12,335 bases of DNA from assembly GCA_027596195.1 (NCBI GenBank), contig JADGJG010000800.1, positions 1 to 12,335 of the forward strand, read 5' to 3'. The DNA is from Podochytrium sp. JEL0797. Lineage: Eukaryota; Chytridiomycota; Chytridiomycetes; Chytridiales; Chytriomycetaceae. The translations under genes were made by a program, and so were the position numbers. The notes beneath the pieces were generated by a model that had not been told where the DNA came from, ran no database searches, and saw nothing but the letters and a program-made list of their open reading frames with translations. The first letter of the stretch is position 1, and each line of letters opens with the position of its first letter. This document shows, piece after piece, positions 1 through 9,097 of the stretch.

Positions 1-109
1 CACCATCATGAGCGCGTCCCTGTCCGTCCAATGCCCATCACAGCCAGCCAAGAGTCAGCAGCTCATTGCGAAGGACACAACCTGCGTTCCAAATTCAACC
101 AAGCCATAG
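1..109 (+). CDS. Terminal exon of an unrecognised gene, plus-strand copy (partial)
   Basis: The frame at positions 2-109 reads TIMSASLSVQCPSQPAKSQQ, then LIAKDTTCVPNSTKP, then TAG at 107-109. The same peptide, with conservative changes, is encoded on the minus strand at 317-423. Between the two copies most differences after position 54 are synonymous or conservative (AGT/AGC, GCG/GCA, CCA/CCT, ACC/ACT, K/R, L/F). The one indel is 3 nt, and both frames stop at the same place. That pattern argues for a coding exon. The exon's upstream part lies outside the window. I do not recognise the protein; the short Cys- and Ser/Thr-rich tail has no known motif. It could also be a duplicated exon fragment without its gene. 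Confidence 0.4.
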   Translation, partial: TIMSASLSVQCPSQPAKSQQLIAKDTTCVPNSTKP

Positions 110-138
110 TCTCCCTTCCATTTCCTGCTGTGATGGTT
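1..138 (+). repeat. Inverted repeat, left arm
   Basis: Positions 1-138 match the reverse complement of 287-422. The first 54 nt are identical; the rest is clearly related but diverged, with one 3-nt indel. Similarity continues past both stop codons into a shared 3' flank containing CCTTCCATTTCCTGCT, and ends with ATGGTT at 133-138. The arm begins at window base 1, so it may extend outside. The loop between the arms is about 148 nt. Confidence 0.9.
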
Positions 139-286
139 AGAGACTCACCCTGCCTGGGGCAGGAAAACGCGAAACACTCAATCACAAAGGACACAACCAG
201 ACTCCTCATAATTCATCCCCTATCTATAAAAGACTTCACAACCAACACCAACAAAACCAGAGGTGGCCCACAAAGTCCACAACTCA

Positions 287-422
287 AACCATGCAGAGCA
301 GGAAATGGAAGGAAGATTATAGATCAGTTGAATAAGGAGTGCAGGTTGTGTCCCTTGCAATGAACTGGCTCTTGGCTGGCTGTGATGGGCATTGGACGGA
401 CAGGGACGCGCTCATGATGGTG
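287..422 (-). repeat. Inverted repeat, right arm
   Basis: This is the reverse-complement partner of 1-138. Its outer limit at 422-423 falls at the inferred 3' splice site of the minus-strand exon. Because the window starts at the equivalent base, the sequence cannot show whether the upstream intron is also duplicated. Confidence 0.9.
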
Positions 423-423
423 C
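317..423 (-). CDS. Terminal exon of an unrecognised gene, minus-strand paralogous copy
   Basis: The exon reads GTIMSASLSVQCPSQPAKSQ, then FIARDTTCTPYSTDL and stop TAA at 317-319. A good 3' splice site precedes it: a T-rich tract ending GACAG at 424-428. The matching donor is GTGCAT at 477-472, giving a 54-nt intron (424-477), typical of this window. The upstream exon would then end ...SAMLKSSCQ|G in the same frame, which stays open back to about 778 but contains no convincing start or full exon structure. The closest in-frame ATGs are near 632-643. The gene is tail to tail with the copy at 1-109 and lies downstream of U1-C in the same direction. No family is recognised. Confidence 0.4.
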
Positions 424-1088
424 CTGTCAAAAAACAAAAATCAGCTGTGCAGCGACAAGGACTCTCCAGGCATGCACCTTGGCAGGAAGACTTGAGCATG
501 GCAGAGATCGGAGGCCAGGGTGTCTGATGACGCTGCTGACTCCTCAAACACTTTTGGTTATTTTTTTGAACTTTTTTTGTTGTGTTGAAAATGATGAACG
601 GGAACACGGGCACAAACCAACCAAAGGGAGTCATTTCAGCCATGCCACATGAGAATGCTAGAACAATTGGTTCATGTTTGGCTTGAATTAAAAACTCAGA
701 TGCAATTAAATATTCAGGAAAGATAGAGAGGAGTTGGAGGAGAAACGAGTGCCCGAGAAACCCAGCGATAACGTTCAACTTGTCTATTCACTGCTGCCAA
801 TGAAATAACGCGAACAAGCCTTGGAGCAATGCGTGGAGATCCTCATTCAACAATACGTTATGAGATTGCCAACAACAGCAACCATGACACTCTTGTAGCC
901 AAAACCAGAACCTTGATTTCACTCGATACCCGAAACCCCATCCTTAATTGGGACTTTCGCGAATGTCCGATATATTTATCACCCACAGATTTCCTCGCAA
1001 TATTTTATTTTTTTATTTGTTGGATGGGAAAGGAGCACGCAAAACACACGCACACGCCAAAGGGCCAAACCAGTCCTTTCTCCTTATC
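424..1088. other. Region without a firm gene between the inverted repeat and U1-C
   Basis: From about 1020 downward on the minus strand lies the U1-C 3' untranslated region with AATAAA signals. The part from 424 to roughly 800 probably holds the 54-nt intron and upstream exon(s) of the minus-strand terminal exon, because that frame stays open to about 778. The longest frame there begins at TTG rather than ATG and looks mixed: hydrophobic in its first part, then rich in Lys, Asn and Gln where the DNA is A-rich, which suggests an unrecognised intron. No tRNA, rRNA or known ncRNA structure was seen. Confidence 0.4.
1004..1017 (-). terminator. Polyadenylation signals for U1-C
   Basis: Two AATAAA hexamers on the minus strand (tttatt at 1004-1009 and 1012-1017) lie about 72-85 nt downstream of the U1-C stop codon, within an A-rich run. 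This is the usual eukaryotic position for 3' end formation. Confidence 0.6.
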
Positions 1089-2415
1089 TTACTCGCCTCT
1101 GTAGCGTTTCGAATCGGGTCCATCCTCGTTTTCAATCAGCCTCTTTCGCGACGCTGTGAGGGCGCGGTGGGGGAGAGGGAAAGAAATTAGAAAAGGGAGC
1201 TCATTGCCAGAAAAATGCAAAATCAAAACTCACGATCTTCCATGATTCCAGCTCCAGGCATCGGGGGTGCCATCATTCCTGGCATGGGAGGCATACCAAA
1301 CGGAGGCATTGGGAATCCGGGTGGTGGTCGCGGGGGCATAGCACCACCTGTAACAAAATAACGCGTCAGATTCGACCCCAATCCCGAGATCCAGTAAAAA
1401 CTCGTACCTGGTGGCGGCATGAATCCGGCAGGTGGTCTCCAATTGGGCGGAGGCGGTCCCATCGGGAACCCGGGGGGTGGCTGCGGCGCGCCTCCCGGAG
1501 CGGGCGGCATGCCAGGGAATCCGGTGGGAGGTCTCCAGTTGGGAGGGGGTGGGCCCATGGGGAAACCTGGGGGTGGTCTCGGGGGCATTCCGCCGGGTCC
1601 TGGGGGCAGCATGGGCATCATTCCGGGTCCACCCATTCCGGGTCCGCCCATTCCAGGTGGCTATGCGGGAGTGATGGAGTTGAGGCGAGAGTTTGGGGGG
1701 GCACATTTTTGCCTTACCATGGGTGGGAATCCGGGCATTCCGAATGGAGGCATGGCACCCGTACGCGACATGTTGGCCATCATTGCGGCAAGGAATGGGT
1801 TGTATGGAACGGCGGGGTTGAAGTCTGCGGGTGTTGGTTCCGAGCTTTAGAATCCTTGATGGTTCAAATTCGCAACCATCCAGCGCTGATTCGTTCCCCT
1901 TCCAGAATAATTCGACACAGATTCGAGCAGATTCAATGGTTGGCACATGGCATCAATTGCGAGATTCCGGGTTGAATTTGTGATTTTCGCTTCGGTTCGA
2001 GTTCCTCCCGCACAGCAACAAAAACAAAGTATTACCTGGACCGCCCACCTTCCCCTCATACGCCTTTGTCAACAGATCCATAATCTCCTGGATTTTGTCC
2101 TGCGAGAGACCTGTAAAACAAAAAAGCGCAGTTTTCGTGAGCCAATCGGTGCTGTGGTCCACGCCCTTCACCCGCACGCACTCTGGTAGTAGTTCTGCAC
2201 ATGCATCTTGTGTTTCCAACCAGCATTGTGGGCTTTCCGCACCTGTGTTGGAAAAGGAGGGGAGGGTGAGACCAGGGCTTGTTTGAACCAATCAGACGCA
2301 TTACACTGGGCGAGTCGTGCGTCAGGAAGATGTCGCAATAGTCGCAGTAGTATTTGCTGCAGAGAAAGTGTCAGAGAAGGAGAGTACGAGCACAAACGAT
2401 CCAAACTCACGGCAT
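1089..2415 (-). CDS. SNRPC: U1 small nuclear ribonucleoprotein C, eight exons
   Basis: U1-C is a U1 snRNP subunit that stabilises pairing of U1 RNA with 5' splice sites in the nucleus. Exons, in transcription order: 2415-2411, 2356-2305, 2242-2182, 2110-2036, 1824-1718, 1660-1408, 1347-1234, 1153-1089. They join in frame to 243 aa. The N-terminus [20 protein letters not shown] continues RKAHNAGWKHKMHVQNYYQ, the family's zinc finger, with C6, C9, H24 and H30 spaced as in human U1-C. A Pro/Gly/Met-rich tail follows, as in the family, here with PPPGFPM-type repeats. The final exon adds a basic tail containing SRKRLIENEDGPDSKRYRGE; if its intron (1154-1233, GTGAGT...CACAG) were kept, the protein would end earlier at EDREF. 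The start is fixed by family conservation and leaves only 5 coding nt in exon 1. The 211-nt intron (1825-2035) is the least certain junction. Length exceeds human U1-C (159 aa) because of the tail. Confidence 0.93.
1300..1600 (-). repeat. Pro-rich peptide repeats within U1-C
   Basis: The unit PPPGFPMGPPPPNWRPPxGF occurs twice, 32 residues (96 nt) apart, and a third partial copy (PPPGFPM) lies after the last Pro-rich intron. The DNA copies around 1432-1490 and 1528-1585 are visibly similar. This looks like local tandem duplication within the low-complexity tail that U1-C proteins usually carry. Confidence 0.75.
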
Positions 2416-2437
2416 TTGCGAATCTTGGAAAAAAATG
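2411..2437. promoter_or_regulatory. Minimal divergent start region between U1-C and the Nudix gene
   Basis: The two ATGs (2415 minus, 2435 plus) are separated by 19 bp (2416-2434). No TATA box fits in between. Each promoter must therefore overlap the other gene's transcribed region, for example the U1-C first intron (2357-2410) for the Nudix gene, unless one gene has an unseen 5' exon. Confidence 0.5.
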
Positions 2438-3458
2438 GAATCCCTGGTTGCCAACGCCAACAACATCTCCCACGACGCGGTACTCGCCATTCTCACGAAT
2501 CCATCGCGAGAAACTGCCCTTCCTCTCTATTTGGATGCCTCGCGCTCCTGTTTGATTGGCTTCGTGAGAGCTGAAGTCCTTCTGCATCTCTCGGAAACTC
2601 CCGGATCAACCGACGTCTTCTGCGTCTCTGACACGGCCGTGTTTATCCACCCACGCTTCGCAACCGAGCAAGAACGCACTGCTGCTGTGGAAAACCTGCT
2701 GATTGTCTGGAGGGACGACCCATCCTTTGAACTGCTCAAAAAGTCAAAGTGGAGATCCGAGCGCTACTCTGTGTGGGACCGAGATGGAAACGTTGCTCTT
2801 CAAATGGAGAGAGCGGCAACGGGTCTCTTTGCGATTCGCGTGTACGGATGCCACGTGAATGGATTCGTGATCGTTCCAGGCCCGGATGGGAAGGAAATCA
2901 CGAAAATGTGGGTTGCTCGCAGAAGTTACACGAAGCAAACGTATGCGGGCATGTTGGACAACATGGTACGACCAATATTCTTGATTCGAATGCGCTGTTA
3001 TGGGCAACTAATCGGTTTTCACTTTCCAGGTCGGTGGAGGGTTGCCTCACGGACTCAGCCCTACTCAAAACGTCATCAAGGAGTGCTTCGAAGAAGCCGG
3101 GGTTGTTCTCGCGTCTGAAAACGTGAAACCTGTCTCTGTGTTGACTTCCTTCATGAAATCATCCGAACGCGGGTGGGTTCCGGACACGGAATTCATTTAC
3201 GATCTCAAGCTCGATCCCTCGTTTACACCCGTGTGTCAAGACGGCGAGGTGCATGGGTTCGAGTTGATGACAATGGATCAAGTCAAGGCGTGTCTTGTGC
3301 GGGACGAGTTCATGCCCGAGTCGGGTCTCTGCGTGCTGGACTTTTTGATGAGGCATGGATTCTTGGATCCTTCGACGGAGCCTGGATACATGAATATCGC
3401 GTCTGGATTGCGTCGCTCGCTTCCTTTCCCTGGCCCGAGATACCAATATAAAAAATAA
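2435..3458 (+). CDS. DUF4743-containing Nudix hydrolase
   Basis: Two exons (2435-2965 and 3030-3458, intron 64 nt, GTACGA...TTTCCAG) encode 319 aa, close to the family's usual length. The first part (about residues 10-125) matches DUF4743: LIGFVRAEVLLHL, VFIHPR and ERTAAVENLL are recognisable. The Nudix domain follows, with MERAATGLFAIRVYGCHVNG, WVARRSYTKQTYAGMLDNMV and a Nudix box GGGLPHGLSPTQNVIKECFE-EAGVV. The first Glu of the classical box is Leu and the Arg is Lys, as in relatives from this family, while the catalytic ECFEE glutamates remain. The C-terminus SLPFPGPRY also fits. Relatives include yeast YJR142W and plant NUDT20/24, linked to oxidised thiamine diphosphates; the substrate here is inferred only. 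Start ATG at 2435 is the first Met before the homologous region and has A at -3. It is divergent from U1-C. Confidence 0.92.
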
Positions 3459-3462
3459 TAAA
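3457..3462 (+). terminator. Polyadenylation signal overlapping the Nudix stop codon
   Basis: AATAAA at 3457-3462 shares two bases with the stop TAA (3456-3458). A second AATAAA lies at 3590-3595, deeper in the 181-bp convergent gap, so either could be used. Confidence 0.5.
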
Positions 3463-3639
3463 CGGGATGTAGTTTCTTTGTTTTGTTTCGGTTGGGGGAG
3501 CGTGATTTGAACGTGATTGCGGAAAAGTGTGAAAAAAATCACCTTTTGGTATCTTTTCCTTCAAGCCCCAAGGGGTTGCTGTTGTTGCCAATAAAGACGC
3601 CAGTCAATGCACAAGCAATTAAATATATTGTAAGAAGTA

Positions 3640-5223
3640 TCAAGGAGAAAGAACAAGCGACTGCTCCCACTTGGAAGCACACCACGGCATGCCCGGAATG
3701 CACGTCAGATACTTGCACCACGTGCAATTGTCCCACACGTTGTAGAACCCCATAATCATGAGCACATACACGAGAATCAGAGTCGGCACGGCCACGACTT
3801 GGAGCGTGATTTTTATGATTTTGTCGCGTTTGCTGAAATAGATGGTGGGCATGAAAATGAGGCCCGCGAGGAAGCCGCAAAAGAATCCGCCGACGTGGGC
3901 AAAGTTGTCGCTGGAGGGTAGAAAATGGGTGTGAGAGAACTGGGAGAATTAAATTGGGGGCGATTCACACTCACAGATAAGGCAACGTGCCGAGCAAGAA
4001 TGAAAGCACAATCATAAACACGAGCTTCGTCAATTCCCACCACGGGCTACTCACAAGTCTCCAATTCTGCACCAAATCAATCAACAAGCACGCAATCAAC
4101 CCAAAAAGAGCCCCCGAGCATCCCACAGAAGGACTCATCCCCGAATAATTCCCTCCAAAAATAAACCCCCCAACACCCGAAATCCAATAAATGCAAGCCA
4201 TCCGCCACCACCCAAAATCCTTTTCCATATCGAATCCAGTTCGACACTGAAACGATAAGTTCATCAACAGATGCACTACTCCACCATGCAAAAACACGGG
4301 CGTGATGAATCTCCACCACTGATTCGGTGGTTGCCCGTTCAAACCACCCATGCCGCAGATTTGATCCAGGGTGCAGATTTCGATTGTTGTGCCGTTCGAG
4401 ACGGTAGTCTGTGAGCTCGAGATTCCGTCGGGACATGCAAGGAGGAATCCTGGCGCGTCATATGGCGTGTTGGGTCGAATGCAGGGAGTGAAACGCGCAC
4501 CGGTTTGGATAATCACGCCGACGGATGGGCCAATCATGTAGTTGAAGGGGTTCGTGGCAATCAGTTGGCCAGTGTGTTGTTGATTGAAGACGAGCTCGAC
4601 AATCAGCATGATGACCTAGCGGAATATAAGGGGGATTTGTTATGAAATGAGGATGAAACGCGACAAACACACACACCCACCTGGATCACAGTCATTGTCC
4701 ACAGAAAGTACGGCCTATGGACCTTGAGTTCCGGCAGGTCATTACGATGGTACGGCGAGTTGAGAGCCTTGGGCAGGGAGTCGCCAGGAACGGCGTGGGT
4801 GGGTGCGTTTTCGGCAATAGCGAGGGCTCGGGCCAGTTCCTCGTCCTGCGGATGGTACTTTTGGTTGCGGTATTCGGACTGGTCGACGACCGTCTCCTGG
4901 CTGAAGGTGATTGGGCGGAATTGGCTCTGGAGGGACGGGTCGATGGCCTGGTGGTTCCCGAGGTGGGGCTGGGATGGGTAAGGTTGGGACGGGGGAGGGC
5001 GGTGGGAAGGGAGTCCATGGGAAGGACGGGCATCGGGGTGGTCCAGCGAGGGCGAGTATGAGGCTGGGTTTGAGTAGAAGCCGTGGGATGGCTGGTGGAG
5101 TGTCGATGCATCCGAAGCAGTGCGGAAGAAGCCTGCGAACGGATCGTGGTTTGCATTCTCCACAGAGGAGTCTGTGGTGGCCCGGGTTCGGGTTCGGGGG
5201 GGATCCTCAACAAAGTGTTGCAT
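3640..5223 (-). CDS. Rhomboid-family intramembrane serine protease
   Basis: Exons 5223-4681, 4615-3975 and 3910-3640 (introns 65 and 64 nt) encode 484 aa from the first in-frame ATG. Rhomboids cut transmembrane helices within the membrane. Residues 1 to about 165 form a Pro/Ser/His-rich, probably disordered cytosolic tail. Membrane helices follow. The catalytic dyad is S348 in SVGCSGALFG and H400 in DNFAHVGGFFCGF. Also present are PNQWWRFITPVFLHGGVVH with LLMNL (the conserved H-x3-H-x3-N region), NYMIGPS near the first helix, and a Cys-containing first loop (CTLDQICGMGG), as in fungal secretase-type rhomboids. The C-terminus has one more hydrophobic stretch and a Cys/Trp-rich end. Start uncertain: the frame is open upstream to about 5350 without an ATG, so an additional 5' exon is possible. 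The gene is convergent with the Nudix gene and divergent from GFAT. Confidence 0.92.
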
Positions 5224-5601
5224 CAGAGTGGGAGTTGATTTTTTCTGCCAGGGGGGTTCAACGAACGGGGTTCGAATCGATGCGGGTTCGATCAGATATG
5301 CCAAGGCGGGGGAATCCCCCTCGTCCCGTTCGATCAAGTCAACTACATTTCATTTGCAAGAAGCAACAACATCTTGGCATAGTATTGGCATGTTATTTGC
5401 AAGAACCAAGCAAAAATGTAGCGGAATTGGACCAGGGGAACGCGAGGTTGAATGCTTTGGAATATTCATTCATCGCACGCGGAAAGGGTGTGGTGATTTA
5501 AAAAAGAGGAGTTCGCCAAGTCCTGAACCCTGCTTCCTGTGGGGTATAAAGACACGAAAAGGGTCGATCGTTTCGCCAAAAAAACTCTTCCGAAACCAAA
5601 A
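5224..5601. promoter_or_regulatory. Divergent promoter region of rhomboid and GFAT
   Basis: This 378-bp stretch has no gene of its own, though the rhomboid frame remains open in 5224-5350. It contains the GFAT TATA box and an exact 11-bp direct repeat, ATTTGCAAGAA, at 5352-5362 and 5395-5405, which might be a paired factor site. No TATA box is obvious for the rhomboid direction. Confidence 0.5.
5545..5550 (+). promoter_or_regulatory. TATA box of the GFAT gene
   Basis: TATAAA at 5545-5550 (GGGGTATAAAGAC) ends 51 bp before the start codon. Initiation about 30 bp downstream would give a 5' leader of about 20-25 nt, in keeping with the compact genes here. Confidence 0.6.
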
Positions 5602-8466
<2,865 letters not shown>

Positions 8467-8711
8467 GGTGTTTTGGTGTATTCGTTTTTGATGTTTTGCT
8501 GTTTTTTGTTTTTGGGAAAAGAATATATTTCATTTTTTGAAATTTTTGGTTATTCATTCGTTATGTTAAGATTCCGTGGAAAACTTGAAGACAAGGATAA
8601 CCCCACCAGCCCTCTTATGGGTATCACGTATTTTGATTTTTCAAAAGCAGCAAGGGTTAAAAGAAGAGTTGGTGTTGCAATCCAAAGCAAGCCGTCCGTC
8701 CACCGGGAGCA
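8467..8711. other. Intergenic region after GFAT
   Basis: T-rich sequence follows the GFAT stop codon. There is no exact AATAAA; AATATA near 8522 is a possible variant. No supported gene is seen before the ABCG pseudogene fragment begins. Confidence 0.5.
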
Positions 8712-9042
8712 ATCATGAGGACAAAGTCGCGTCTTCGGCGAATATTTACCGAATGTTCTCGCGCACAGTGAGTTCCTCAATCATGACATCCTCCTGCGGA
8801 ACGTAACCAAAATAATCTTTTTGAACGTGTGCATCTCCGAAACCGTGTCGTTGATCTTGAGAGTTCCGGACGTGCGCGCGACTCTGCCTATGAGGTTTAT
8901 GAAGGTGGTCTTTCCGGCGCCTGAAAAACATTAAAATGAGAAAAACTTACCCACCCGAATCGACCCCGAAACACTCTTCAAAATCTCCTTGCCCCCCGCC
9001 AACGTCAACCCCAACCCTTCAAACCCATATTTCATTTGCAGT
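8712..9042 (-). pseudogene. Partial, broken copy of the adjacent ABCG transporter gene
   Basis: This segment matches about 10650-11068 of the intact gene, including exon-intron-exon order, so it arose by DNA duplication and not by retrocopying. One 27-nt run (8764-8790 against 10698-10724) is identical. The first half reads YGFEGLGLTLAGGKEILKSV; the second AGKTTFINLIGRVARTSGTL and GYVPQEDVMIEELTVRENIR. Lesions: the stretch RMTAIMGPSG (the front of Walker A) and most of the intron are deleted; a 2-nt insertion near 8809-8812 shifts the frame; TAA follows RENIR. What remains between the exon halves is a 30-nt GTAAGT...TTTCAG segment (8921-8950). The signature, Walker B and transmembrane parts are absent. 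It cannot make a transporter. It lies 56 bp beyond the stop of the intact gene, in the same orientation. The lower boundary is approximate. Confidence 0.9.
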
Positions 9043-9097
9043 CACTGTTTCAATTCTTCAAAAGCATTATATCTATTCCAAAAACTTCCCCGCTCAT

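Noticed and set aside
221..230. TATCTATAAA as a promoter for a plus-strand gene
   Set aside because: No credible coding frame follows it, and it lies in the putative decayed repeat copy.
556..1090. Weak resemblance between the A/T-rich stretches at 541-640 and 1000-1085
   Set aside because: Shared features are mostly homopolymers and CCCTTTGG; no alignment convincing enough to call a repeat.
1419..1850. Long Gly-rich plus-strand frame opposite U1-C
   Set aside because: It is the reverse shadow of the Pro-rich U1-C exons. The minus-strand model has conserved zinc finger residues and consistent splice phases.
5265..5290. GGTTCGAATC, like a tRNA B box (also at about 11896-11905, minus strand)
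   Set aside because: No matching A box, acceptor stem or cloverleaf could be built around either. The first is within the open rhomboid frame.
5224..5337. Rhomboid start at TTG 5337
   Set aside because: Non-ATG start is unlikely in a nuclear gene; the first ATG at 5223 or an upstream exon is preferred.
8473..8718. 81-codon frame after GFAT
   Set aside because: No recognisable motif, T-rich start, no splice or homology support. It probably is 3' flank.
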